From Paeniglutamicibacter sulfureus (GTDB taxonomy: Bacteria; Actinomycetota; Actinomycetes; Actinomycetales; Micrococcaceae): DNA of 64,000 nucleotides. Within the stretch, counting starts at the first letter, position 1; each line of letters begins with the position of its first letter. Below are positions 53,476 through 61,729 of the stretch, one piece after another. The position numbers were made by a program, and so were the translations under genes. The notes under the pieces are model-generated. The model saw only the letters and a list, made by a program, of their open reading frames with translations, had not been told where the DNA came from and searched no databases. The stretch covers positions 2,170,001 to 2,234,000 of the forward strand of contig NZ_BAAAWO010000001.1 of the NCBI RefSeq assembly GCF_039535115.1, written 5' to 3'.

Positions 53476-54939
53476 TTACCGCTTGCCGTTAACCATCTGC
53501 GGCACGTTCAGCGGGTTGGCATCCTGCAGCGCCTCAGGAAGCAGGCCCTGTGGGAAGCCCTGATATGCCACAGGGCGCAGGAAGCGGGAGATTGCCGCGG
53601 TGCCCACTGAGGTGCTGCCCACGGAGGTGGTTGCCGGGTACGGGCCGCCATGCTGCTGCGCGTAGGTCACCGAGACGCCGGTCGGCCATTGGTTCCACAG
53701 CACGCGGCCTGCCTTGCGGGAGAGCACCTCGATCAGGTCGGCGACCTCGCAGTTTTCGGTGCCCACGAGGGTGGCGGTCAGCTGGCCCTCGAAGCTTTCG
53801 GCCAGCGCGACGAGTTCCGACTCGTCGGTGTACTCGACGACCAGTGCGGTCGGGCCGAAGCACTCGGTCTGCAGGGACTCCGGGTGTTCCAGCAGGTCCT
53901 CGGCGCTGGTGAGCAGCAGGGTCGGGCTCGGCGGATCGGCCAGCGGGTCCGAGCCCTGGGCCAGGATCTGGACCTTTTCGTGACCCTGCAGGGCCCCAAG
54001 CACCTCGACGTAGCCGGCCTGGATGCGGCCGTTGAGCAGCGCGGCCGCGCTCGGAAGCTCGGTGGCGCGCAGGGTCTCGATGATCCCCGAACCGCGCGGG
54101 ACAAAGATCGTTCCCGGCTTGGTGCAGAACTGTCCGGCACCCATGGTGAAGGATGCGACGAATTCGCCGGCGATCGCGGCGCCGCGCTCGGCTGCAGCGG
54201 CGGCGGTGACGAAGACGGGGTTGTTGGAACCGAGCTCGCCGTAGAACGGGATCGGTTCCGGGCGGGCGTTGGCCATGTCGAAAAGGGCGCGGCCGCCGGG
54301 GATGGATCCGGTGAAGCCCGCCGCCTTGACGCGTGGATCCTTCAGCGCGGCGGCGCCGGCCTCGGTGCCCATGACCAGGGCGAAGACGCCGACCGGAACG
54401 CCGGTTGCTGACAGTGCCTCGGCGATGGTGTTTGCCGTGGCGATCGAAAGTTCCGGGTGGCCCGAGTGGGCCTTGAGGATGACGGGGTTGCCGGCGGCCC
54501 AGGCGGAGGCGGTGTCGCCGCCGGCCACGGAGAAGGCGAACGGGAAGTTGCTGGCGGCGAAGACGACGACCGGGCCCATCGGCTCGAGCACCCGGCGCAG
54601 GTCTGGGCGCGGGGCGCCCATCGGCCACTGCGCATCGGCGTGGTCGATGCGTGCGTCGAGGTAGGCGCCGTCGCGCAGCACCTCTCCAAAGAGGCGCAGC
54701 TGGAAGGTGGTGCGCTTGAGCTCGCCGGTCAGGCGGGCCTGCGGCAGGTTCGTCTCCGCCATGGCGATCGGGATGAGCGTGCCTGCCGCGGCATCGAGGG
54801 CGTCTGCAACTGAATCCAACACGGCGGCGCGCTCGGAGGGGCGCAGGGCGGCCCACGGCGCCGCCGCCTGCTGGGCGGCAACGAGGATTTCCTCAAGCTC
54901 GGTGGCGGTCGTCGGGGTGACAGTGATGGTGGTGGTCAT
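53476..54939 (-). CDS. 2-oxoglutarate semialdehyde (2,5-dioxovalerate) dehydrogenase
   Basis: A 487-residue aldehyde dehydrogenase with the catalytic Cys in 'GAGQFCTKPGTIFVP' (about residue 272) and the general-base Glu in 'FYGELGSNNPVFV' (about 238). 'FAASNFPFAFSVAGGDTASAWAAGNPV' is the cofactor region. The wide layout and 'GELGSNNP' fit NADP-type 2-oxoglutarate semialdehyde dehydrogenases. It would complete hydroxyproline breakdown to 2-oxoglutarate. AAGGA is 10 nt before the ATG. It is the last gene of the minus-strand cluster, 77 bp after the dehydrogenase alpha subunit. Confidence 0.9.
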   Translation of the reverse strand: MTTTITVTPTTATELEEILVAAQQAAAPWAALRPSERAAVLDSVADALDAAAGTLIPIAMAETNLPQARLTGELKRTTFQLRLFGEVLRDGAYLDARIDHADAQWPMGAPRPDLRRVLEPMGPVVVFAASNFPFAFSVAGGDTASAWAAGNPVILKAHSGHPELSIATANTIAEALSATGVPVGVFALVMGTEAGAAALKDPRVKAAGFTGSIPGGRALFDMANARPEPIPFYGELGSNNPVFVTAAAAAERGAAIAGEFVASFTMGAGQFCTKPGTIFVPRGSGIIETLRATELPSAAALLNGRIQAGYVEVLGALQGHEKVQILAQGSDPLADPPSPTLLLTSAEDLLEHPESLQTECFGPTALVVEYTDESELVALAESFEGQLTATLVGTENCEVADLIEVLSRKAGRVLWNQWPTGVSVTYAQQHGGPYPATTSVGSTSVGTAAISRFLRPVAYQGFPQGLLPEALQDANPLNVPQMVNGKR

Positions 54940-55016
54940 GATTGGCGTGGTCCTTTCACGGGGGAAGTCGGTGGAGATGCGGAGGCAATCCGCGGGTCGA
55001 AAACTTTGGTGGGCGG

Positions 55017-56468
55017 TCAGGCGTCCCGGGGTTGCCGGGAGTCCATAGTGCTGATCTCGCCTAGGGTCAGCGGGGCGGCGACGGGGCGCTTGGCGATGGC
55101 CGCCAGCGATGCGGCTTCGGCCCCGGCGTCCTCGGTGTCCTTCGTGGACAGGCAGGAGACGGCGAAGCCGCAGACCCTGCCCTGGCACCAGCCCATCCCG
55201 GCGCGGGTGAAGGACTTCATGGTGCGTGCATCCGTGGCGCCGAGTGTGTCGCGGGCGTGCACGACCTCGGCATGGCCGACCTCCTCGCACCTGCACACCA
55301 GGGTGTCATCGGTGAGCATCTCGTCCCACTTTTCGGGGATCGGATGCGCCCGGTGCATGGCCCCGGCGAACCGGCGGTGGCGCCGGATCTGCCGCGCGGT
55401 GCCGACTCCCGGTGCCTCGCCGTTGGCCGCCGCGGCCCCGGCAACGAGCCCCTCGGCCACGGCCAGTACGGCACCGCCAACGCCCGTCACCTCGCCGGCA
55501 AGGTAAAGGCCCGGCACATTGGATGCCTGCTGACCGTCGACCACGCATACCATCGAGCCGTCGGCATCGATGCGCGTCGCTGCCCCCAAGGCGACGGCAA
55601 GTTCGATCTGAGGGGTGAATCCCCAGCCGAAACCAACGACGTCCACGTCCTCAAGCAGTAGGTCACTTCCCGCAATCACGGCTCCCTCGGCGTCGACCTT
55701 GGCGATGCGCACCGAGGATGCGCTGGACTCTCCCAGCACCTCGGTGACCACCGTGCGCGTGCGGTAGCGGATGCGGTGTCTGGCGAAGGCGGCAGCGTAC
55801 TGCGCACCCTCGAGGGCCTTGCCCGGAACGCCGCTTGCGGCGCCCAGGTGCGGGAGCCAGTTCGCCAGCGAGGCGGATTCGCACACTGCCACGACCCTGC
55901 CGCCGGCCTCGGCGATGTTTGCGGCCACCGGCAGCAGGAAGGGCCCGGTCCCGGCAACCACAAAGCGCTTGCCCGGCAGGGCTCCGTTGGCCTTGATGAA
56001 CGCCTGGATCCCGCCGGCGGCCATGACGCCGGGCAGTTCCCATCCGGGTACCGGCAACTGGCGATCGTAGCCGCCGCTGCAGGAAACCAACTTGTCGGCG
56101 CGCACCGTTGCAGTGGCGATTGCGGTGCCGGTGGCCGGGGTCAGCCGCAGCACAAAACGGCCGGCGTCCTCGCGTTCGATCATCCACACCTGGGTGGTGG
56201 GCAAATAGCGCAGCAAGCCTCGGGCGTTGGCCGCGTCGAAGCGTGCGCGCAAATCCAGGTAGGTCTTCCAGCCGTGGTGGCCGTGACCATCGGACTCGGA
56301 AATGACGGACTCGGGGCGGTGGCGCCAAAACTGGCCGCCGGGCTGGTCGCCGGCGTCGAGGACGACGACCCTGGCACCGCGTTCGGCCGCGGCAACCGCA
56401 GCGGCCAGGCCCGCTGGGCCCGCACCTATGACTGCTACGTCGAAGGCAATTTCCTCGTGCGAGCTCAT
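55017..56468 (-). CDS. D-hydroxyproline dehydrogenase, FAD/NAD(P)-type large subunit with Fe-S C-terminus
   Basis: A 483-residue flavoprotein with 'VAVIGAGPAGLAAAVAAAERG' at 10-30, a second dinucleotide motif 'VVAGTGPFLLPVAANIAEAGG' and a BFD-like C-terminal [2Fe-2S] site ('VCRCEEV' with 'GWCQGRVCG', about residues 408-450). This is the HcnB/alpha layout of the three-part D-hydroxyproline dehydrogenase. It oxidises cis-4-hydroxy-D-proline to 1-pyrroline-4-hydroxy-2-carboxylate with the two subunits encoded just upstream. It overlaps the ferredoxin-like subunit gene by ATGA. Confidence 0.92.
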   Translation of the reverse strand: MSSHEEIAFDVAVIGAGPAGLAAAVAAAERGARVVVLDAGDQPGGQFWRHRPESVISESDGHGHHGWKTYLDLRARFDAANARGLLRYLPTTQVWMIEREDAGRFVLRLTPATGTAIATATVRADKLVSCSGGYDRQLPVPGWELPGVMAAGGIQAFIKANGALPGKRFVVAGTGPFLLPVAANIAEAGGRVVAVCESASLANWLPHLGAASGVPGKALEGAQYAAAFARHRIRYRTRTVVTEVLGESSASSVRIAKVDAEGAVIAGSDLLLEDVDVVGFGWGFTPQIELAVALGAATRIDADGSMVCVVDGQQASNVPGLYLAGEVTGVGGAVLAVAEGLVAGAAAANGEAPGVGTARQIRRHRRFAGAMHRAHPIPEKWDEMLTDDTLVCRCEEVGHAEVVHARDTLGATDARTMKSFTRAGMGWCQGRVCGFAVSCLSTKDTEDAGAEAASLAAIAKRPVAAPLTLGEISTMDSRQPRDA

Positions 56469-56731
56469 GCGTCGAAGTCCCCTTCAATGGTCATGGAATC
56501 GGTCGCTTCGACCAGGCAGGCGCGCTGGTTGGGTTGCCCGTCGACGGTGACCAGGCAGTCGTAGCAAGCGCCGATGCCGCAGAACAGGCCGCGCGGCTTG
56601 CCTTCGATGCGGGTGGTGCGCCAGGCCTTGATGCCCTGGCCCATTAGGACCGCGCCGACGCTCTGGCCGGCATTGGCCGTCACCCGGGCGTCGTTGAGTG
56701 TCACGGTGATCCGCCGCGGTGTGGTGCTCAT
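56465..56731 (-). CDS. D-hydroxyproline dehydrogenase, small [2Fe-2S] subunit
   Basis: An 88-residue HcnA-like ferredoxin with 'LFCGIGACYDCLV' (C-x4-C-x2-C) and a fourth Cys in 'NQRACLVE', the plant-type [2Fe-2S] pattern. It links the two flavin subunits. Both its ends overlap the neighbouring subunit genes by ATGA. Confidence 0.94.
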   Translation of the reverse strand: MSTTPRRITVTLNDARVTANAGQSVGAVLMGQGIKAWRTTRIEGKPRGLFCGIGACYDCLVTVDGQPNQRACLVEATDSMTIEGDFDA

Positions 56732-57909
56732 GCTGCTGACTCCTGGGGGACGTTGCCTGTCGGGGTGAATGCGCCGAAGCGTTCGGGGGCGAAGGGCGCA
56801 AGTGACATGTCGGGGACCAACCCGGCCAAGGCCTGGGCCACGAGCTTTCCGGTGCCGGCGGACAGACCAATGCCCGCGCCTTCATAGCCGCTGGCATGCC
56901 AGAGTCCCGGGGCGCGCGGGTCATGGCCAATGACCGGCAGGTGGTCCGGGCAGTAGGGGCGGAAGCCGTGGTAGTGGCGGATAATGCGCGTCTTCTCCAG
57001 GAACGGGAAGAGCGCGATCGCGTTTGCGGCCATCTGGCGCAGGGCGTCGGTGTTGACGCTGCGGTCGAATCCGACGCGCTCGCGGGAGGAGCCGATCAAG
57101 ATTGAACCGGCCGGGGTGCCCTCGACCACCGGGGAGGACTGCAGCCCGGCGTCGGAGCTGCCGACGTTGTCCACGTACTCGGCCGCGTAGACCTTGTGGT
57201 GCACCATCGGCGGCAACGGTTCGGTGACCATGACAAAGCCCTTGCGGGGCTTGACCGGCACGTTGACCCCGGCCAGTGCCGCGATGTCCTCGGACCAGCT
57301 GCCCGCGGCGTTGACGATCGCCGGGGCGTGGAATTCGCCGCGGTCGGTCTTGACTCCGGTGACGGTGTCTCCATTGCGCACAAAGCCGGTGACCGTGGTG
57401 TCGGTCATGACCTTGGTCCCTGCTGCCCGGGCCAACTTGAGCAGGTGCCCGGCAACCAGCATCGGCTGGACCTGGCAGTCGTCCGGGTACCACGCCGCGC
57501 CCAGCGCGTCGGGGGAAATGTTGGGCTCGAATTCGCGCAGCCGCGGGATGTCGACTCGTTCGACGTCGATCCCGTACTCGGCCTGCGCCTTGGTCAGGCG
57601 GTCCAGCGAGGCAAGGGAGGATTCGCGCGAGGCGACGATGATGCCGCCCTTGGACTCGAATTCCCAGTGGGCTGCGTGTTCGGCCAGATCGCCGCGCCAG
57701 GTGTCGAGCGAGAACTTTGTCAGCTCGAGTTCCGGGCCGAGTTCCTTGTCCGACACCAGGATGTTGCCCTCGCAGGCGGAGCTGGTTCCGCTTGCCGGAA
57801 GGCCGCGCTCCAGGACGGTCACGGACAGTCCCTGCGTGGTGGCGAAATATGCAATCGCCGAACCTATGACTCCGGCACCGATGACGATCACGTCGCTGGG
57901 CGCATTCAT
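56728..57909 (-). CDS. D-hydroxyproline dehydrogenase, FAD-dependent catalytic subunit (DAAO fold)
   Basis: A 393-residue DAO-superfamily oxidase with 'VIVIGAGVIGSAIAYFAT' at 8-25 and a C-terminal 'HASGYEGAGIGLSAGTGKLVAQ' that contacts the flavin. It resembles the HcnC/beta subunit of opine and hydroxyproline dehydrogenases. It holds the imine-forming site. AGGAG lies 7 nt before the ATG, and it starts 12 bp after the GntR gene. Confidence 0.93.
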   Translation of the reverse strand: MNAPSDVIVIGAGVIGSAIAYFATTQGLSVTVLERGLPASGTSSACEGNILVSDKELGPELELTKFSLDTWRGDLAEHAAHWEFESKGGIIVASRESSLASLDRLTKAQAEYGIDVERVDIPRLREFEPNISPDALGAAWYPDDCQVQPMLVAGHLLKLARAAGTKVMTDTTVTGFVRNGDTVTGVKTDRGEFHAPAIVNAAGSWSEDIAALAGVNVPVKPRKGFVMVTEPLPPMVHHKVYAAEYVDNVGSSDAGLQSSPVVEGTPAGSILIGSSRERVGFDRSVNTDALRQMAANAIALFPFLEKTRIIRHYHGFRPYCPDHLPVIGHDPRAPGLWHASGYEGAGIGLSAGTGKLVAQALAGLVPDMSLAPFAPERFGAFTPTGNVPQESAA

Positions 57910-57921
57910 GTTTACTCCTGG

Positions 57922-58659
57922 TTACTGGGTGTTTTGCTCTGGTGCATCTTGATCGGGGGTGCCGGTATTCCACATGCCACGAGCGTGGTTGATGTGGCGG
58001 ATCATCAGTTCGTAGATCGCTTCCCCGTCACCCCGCTCCACGCAATCGATCATTTCGTGGTGTTCCTGGGCCGAGCCGTCAAGCTGGTCATTGTCCATGA
58101 GCGTCTTGAGGCCATACATACGCGTGCGCAGGCGCAGCGACGTTGCCAGTTCGACAAGTTGCTTGTTTCCCGCAAAGCTCAGCAGGCGTGCGTGGAACTC
58201 ACGGTCGGCGGCAAGGTACGCTTCCGGGTCCTTGTCCCGAGCTGTACGAACGATGACGTCCGCCAGCGAACGGAGGTCGGAAATGCTGTCACTTGGAACA
58301 GCTTCCAGGGCGCGTTTGGTCGCTGCCGGTTCCACCAGCAGCCGGATCTCGGCGATTTCCTCGAGTTCTGCATCCGTCATGCCGGTGATCCTGAAGCCCT
58401 TGTTCTTGACAGTCTCCACCAGCCCCTCACGGACAAGGTCCATCATGGCTTCGCGCACCGGAGTTGCCGAGACCCCAAAGGCCGCGCCCAAATTGGGTGC
58501 AGAGTACAGCTCCCCTTCCACCAGGTCACCCGAGATGATCGAGGTGCGGAGCCGCTCGGTGACCGTCTCACGCAGGCTCATCTGGCGGTCGAGCTTTTCA
58601 ATGGTGAATCTTGAATTGCCGGTCATGGTTTGTTCTCCGATTTTTACAGGTGCGCTCAC
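57922..58659 (-). CDS. GntR/FCD-family regulator of the hydroxyproline cluster
   Basis: A 245-residue regulator with a winged helix ('LYSAPNLGAAFGVSATPVREAMMDLVREGLVETVKNKGFRI', about 51-92) and a C-terminal FCD domain ('AYLAADREFHARLL', 'EHHEMIDCVERGDGE') with metal-ligand His residues. Its GTG start overlaps the preceding reductase gene (GTGA), so it is co-transcribed with the pathway it most likely controls. The inducer is probably a pathway intermediate. Confidence 0.92.
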   Translation of the reverse strand: MSAPVKIGEQTMTGNSRFTIEKLDRQMSLRETVTERLRTSIISGDLVEGELYSAPNLGAAFGVSATPVREAMMDLVREGLVETVKNKGFRITGMTDAELEEIAEIRLLVEPAATKRALEAVPSDSISDLRSLADVIVRTARDKDPEAYLAADREFHARLLSFAGNKQLVELATSLRLRTRMYGLKTLMDNDQLDGSAQEHHEMIDCVERGDGEAIYELMIRHINHARGMWNTGTPDQDAPEQNTQ

Positions 58660-59609
58660 GCGTTGTTACTCCTGTGATCTTCATACACCACTGCGGCGGA
58701 AACCAAGTCTTCCCATGCCATGCCCACGCCCGTGTAAAGCGTCGGCCTGCCCCCGACGCGGCTGAATTTGCCGTTCACCAGGTCCTTGAGGTTTGCCGGG
58801 CTGATCTCTTTCCACTCTTCGACGCTACGCGCGGGGATCAAATCCCCGCTTTCGCGCCAAGAGGAAGCACGTCCCTCGACGACGACCTCGGAGCGCCTGA
58901 CGAGCTTATCGTCGACCTCGCGGGCGTCGAGCCCGTGCTGCCCCACCGATGCGATGATGGCGTGGTCGGCCGGCAGCGATCCGTCAAAGAGCGGTGTCGG
59001 CGAGGAAGTGACGCAAAGGATCACGTCCGCGTTCGGAACGTCCTCCACGGAGCCGCGGGTAACGGTGATGCCTTCGGCCGCCAGCTGTTCGATCAGTGCC
59101 TGGATCCGCTCGATCCGTTGACCCACCACGGAGAATATGCCCTCGGGGAAGACCGCCTGGGCGGCCCGGATGTGGTTGAGCGCCTGTACTCCTGCCCCGA
59201 AGACCAGCACTCTGGGTGTTCGGGTGAACGGAGTGCCGCCCGGCGCGTCTGCGATGTTCTTGACCGCTGTCAGCGTCGCCGCCGGGGTGCGGATGGCCGT
59301 GAGTTCTGCGCCGTCCATGGAAGCAATGGGTGCGAGGTTCGAGGAGTCAAAGAGCAGGTAGACACCCTGGATCTTCTCCTCGCCCTTGGCCGGGTTCAGC
59401 GGGGCGATGGTTGCGACCTTGAGCCCGGTGTAGCCCTGGCCGATCGCCGGCATCAGCAGAAATTCGCCGTCGGGTGCCGGCGCAAAGATGCGCGGGCCGT
59501 CGATTTCCGGATCTGTCTGGCCGCGAAGCGCATCCTCGATGGCGGCGATGGCGCGGTCAAAGGGAAGCGAGGCGCGAACCTCGGCAGCGTCGAAATATGG
59601 CAGTTTCAC
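58656..59609 (-). CDS. Ornithine cyclodeaminase-family delta1-pyrroline-2-carboxylate reductase
   Basis: A 317-residue protein of the OCD/mu-crystallin family. It has 'MPAIGQGYTGLKVATIAPLNPAKG' (substrate region), 'TAIRTPAATLTAVKNIA', and the NAD(P) motif 'VLVFGAGVQALNHIRA' near residue 140. In hydroxyproline clusters these enzymes reduce delta1-pyrroline-2-carboxylate to L-proline, a step needed for trans-3-hydroxyproline or D-proline rather than 4-hydroxyproline. The start is GTG at 59609, overlapping the epimerase stop (GTGA). Confidence 0.9.
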   Translation of the reverse strand: MKLPYFDAAEVRASLPFDRAIAAIEDALRGQTDPEIDGPRIFAPAPDGEFLLMPAIGQGYTGLKVATIAPLNPAKGEEKIQGVYLLFDSSNLAPIASMDGAELTAIRTPAATLTAVKNIADAPGGTPFTRTPRVLVFGAGVQALNHIRAAQAVFPEGIFSVVGQRIERIQALIEQLAAEGITVTRGSVEDVPNADVILCVTSSPTPLFDGSLPADHAIIASVGQHGLDAREVDDKLVRRSEVVVEGRASSWRESGDLIPARSVEEWKEISPANLKDLVNGKFSRVGGRPTLYTGVGMAWEDLVSAAVVYEDHRSNNA

Positions 59610-60607
59610 AGCAGGAATCCCTCCGGGAATGGGTCGCTCGGGTCAAGGAAATATTGGGCGGTGCCGGTGATCCAGGCCCGTCCGGTCACGGTGGGGATGA
59701 CGGCGGGCAGGCCTCCGACGGTGGTTTCCTCGACCAAACGGCCAGTGAATTGCGAGCCGATGTATGACTCGTTGATGAAGTCCGTGTCCAGCGCCAGATC
59801 GCCGCGGGCATGGAGTTGGGCCATGCGGGCGCTGGTGCCGGTACCGCACGGCGAGCGGTCGAACCAGCCCGGGTAGATGGCCATGGCGTGGCGGGAGTGC
59901 TCGGCGGTGGAGCCCGGGGCTTTGAGGTAGACGTGGTGGACGCCGCGGATGTCGTCGCGTTCACGGTGCACGGGCTCGTCGGCTACATTGATGGCGTCCA
60001 TGATGGCCAGGCCGGCGGTGAGCAGGTCGTCCTTGCGTTCACGTTCGAACGGCAGGTCCAGGTCGTCGAGCTCGACCACGGCGTAGAAGTTGCCGCCGAA
60101 GGCGAGATCGTAGTTCACGGTGCCGTACCCCGGGACCTCGACCGATGCGTCCAGGCGGTCACTGTAGGAGGGCACGTTGCGGATGGTCACGGATTCGGCC
60201 TGGCCGTCCTTGACGGCGACCTCGGCGATGACCAGGCCGGCCGGGGTGTCCAGGCGCACGGTGGTCACGGGTTCATGGACTTCGACCATGCCGGTTTCAA
60301 CCAGCACGGTGGCCACTCCGATGGTTCCGTGTCCGCACATCGGCAGCAGTCCGGAGACCTCGATGTACAGGACGCCGTAGTCCGCGTCAGGGCGCGTGGA
60401 GGGCTGCAGGATCGCGCCACTCATCGAGGCGTGTCCGCGCGGTTCACACATCAACAGGGTGCGGATCCAATCGCTGTGCTCCATGAACCAGAGGCGACGC
60501 TCTGCCATGGTGTCACCGGGAATGGTGCCGATACCCCCGGTAATGACGCGGGTCGGCATGCCCTCGGTGTGGGAATCCACTGCGTGGAAGATCCTGTTGG
60601 TGCGCAT
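59606..60607 (-). CDS. 4-hydroxyproline 2-epimerase (proline racemase family)
   Basis: A 333-residue member with both catalytic cysteines in place: 'LLPMCGHGTIG' (about residue 91) and 'SPCGTGTSARMAQLHARG' (about residue 254). Both present means an epimerase/racemase, not a 3-hydroxyproline dehydratase (which has Thr). It interconverts trans-4-hydroxy-L-proline and cis-4-hydroxy-D-proline, feeding the dehydrogenase genes downstream. 'DSHTEGMPTRVI' at the start is typical. GGAG is 10 nt before the ATG. Confidence 0.95.
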   Translation of the reverse strand: MRTNRIFHAVDSHTEGMPTRVITGGIGTIPGDTMAERRLWFMEHSDWIRTLLMCEPRGHASMSGAILQPSTRPDADYGVLYIEVSGLLPMCGHGTIGVATVLVETGMVEVHEPVTTVRLDTPAGLVIAEVAVKDGQAESVTIRNVPSYSDRLDASVEVPGYGTVNYDLAFGGNFYAVVELDDLDLPFERERKDDLLTAGLAIMDAINVADEPVHRERDDIRGVHHVYLKAPGSTAEHSRHAMAIYPGWFDRSPCGTGTSARMAQLHARGDLALDTDFINESYIGSQFTGRLVEETTVGGLPAVIPTVTGRAWITGTAQYFLDPSDPFPEGFLL

Positions 60608-60643
60608 GTTTCAAGTTCTCCGGTAAATCGTCGTTGATGGGGT

Positions 60644-60683
60644 GGCACTGTTGGCCGGCCCCGCGGGGTCGGCCAACAGTGCC
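60644..60683 (-). terminator. Strong hairpin inside the hydroxyproline cluster (possible attenuator)
   Basis: Nearly perfect 19-bp arms (60644-60662 and 60665-60683, one mismatch) around a 2-nt centre lie between the HypD-like gene and the epimerase gene, with no T tail. It could lower transcription of the genes behind it or stabilise the upstream message. Confidence 0.55.
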
Positions 60684-60695
60684 GGAACTTTGAGG

Positions 60696-61601
60696 TTACT
60701 TGTAACCCTTGGCGACAGCTGCCTCCGTGTCTGCTATGACTGCGGCCCGGACGGCGTCGGTGAGCGGGCCGCGCGGCGGGCGGCAGGGGCCGCCGTTGAG
60801 ACCGACGACATCCATCGACAGCTTGATCGACTGGACGAACTCGGTCTTGGTGTCCCAGCGCAGCAGCGAGTGCAGGTCGCGGTAGATTTCCCGGGCGCGC
60901 TCCATGTCGGCAAGGTTGCCGGAGGTGGCCAGGCGGTAGAGCTCGACGGTTGCATGCGGGATGGCATTCGGGTATCCGGCAACCCATCCAACGGCGCCGG
61001 CGAGGCCCATTTCCAGGACGGTGTCATCGGTGCCGATGAGGATGTCCATGCCCGGTGCCAGTTCCTTGATTTCGTAGGCACGACGCGGATCTCCGGTGAA
61101 TTCCTTGATGCCGACGATCAGGCCTTCGTGGAACAGGCGTGCCACCAGTGCCGGGGTGAGGTCGACCTTGGTATCGATCGGGTTGTTGTAGGCCACGACC
61201 GGCAGGCCTGCGGAGGCGGCGAGGCGGAAGTGCTCAACTACTTCGTCGTCGGTTGCGCGGTAGGTGTTCGGCGGCAGGCACATGATGGCGTGTGCGCCGG
61301 CGTCCTTGGCCTGCTGTGCCCACTTCTGGGTCTGCAGTCCGCCGTAGGCGCCAACGCCGGCCATGACTACGAAGCCCTCGGGTGCGGCGGCAACAGCGGT
61401 CTCGATGACCTTCGCGCGTTCTTCGTCGGACAGGGTCTGGTACTCACCCAGCGAGCCGTTCGGGGCGATGCCGTCGCAGCCGCTGCTGGCAAGGAAGCGA
61501 ACATGGTCGGCAAATGCTTCGTAGTCGACCGAGTGGTCATCCTTGAACTGCAGCGCCGATGCGACGATGACTCCGTGCCAGGGCTTCTTGGTGGTGCTCA
61601 T
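60696..61601 (-). CDS. DapA-family lyase, 1-pyrroline-4-hydroxy-2-carboxylate deaminase-like
   Basis: A 301-residue class I aldolase-fold protein. The Tyr of 'VVAYNNPID' (about residue 137) and the Schiff-base Lys of 'IVGIKEFTGDPRRAYE' (about 166) are both present. 'PNGSLGEYQTLSDEERAKVIE' is the DapA/NAL signature. Within this cluster the fitting role is deamination of 1-pyrroline-4-hydroxy-2-carboxylate to 2-oxoglutarate semialdehyde (HypD/LhpC). Other DapA-family reactions cannot be ruled out by sequence alone. AAGGA precedes the ATG. Confidence 0.9.
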   Translation of the reverse strand: MSTTKKPWHGVIVASALQFKDDHSVDYEAFADHVRFLASSGCDGIAPNGSLGEYQTLSDEERAKVIETAVAAAPEGFVVMAGVGAYGGLQTQKWAQQAKDAGAHAIMCLPPNTYRATDDEVVEHFRLAASAGLPVVAYNNPIDTKVDLTPALVARLFHEGLIVGIKEFTGDPRRAYEIKELAPGMDILIGTDDTVLEMGLAGAVGWVAGYPNAIPHATVELYRLATSGNLADMERAREIYRDLHSLLRWDTKTEFVQSIKLSMDVVGLNGGPCRPPRGPLTDAVRAAVIADTEAAVAKGYK

Positions 61602-61675
61602 GTTGTGTTCCTTTCAAGGGGACTTTTCAGTGTTTTGCAAGGTTGGGGGTGATGCCTTCGGCTCCATGCCGTACA

Positions 61676-61699
61676 TCACATTTAGATAGTATCATGTGA
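61676..61699. promoter_or_regulatory. Inverted TCACAT/ATGTGA pair upstream of the HypD-like gene
   Basis: TCACAT (61676-61681) and ATGTGA (61694-61699) stand 12 bp apart in the only AT-rich stretch of the cluster, 75-98 bp before the HypD-like start. It is a candidate site for the GntR regulator. Evidence is symmetry and position only. Confidence 0.4.
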
Positions 61700-61729
61700 C
61701 ATTGCACAGACGGAAGGGGCTGAAATGAA

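Noticed and set aside
59606..60607. trans-3-hydroxy-L-proline dehydratase
   Set aside because: Both active-site cysteines are present; the dehydratase has Thr at one of them.
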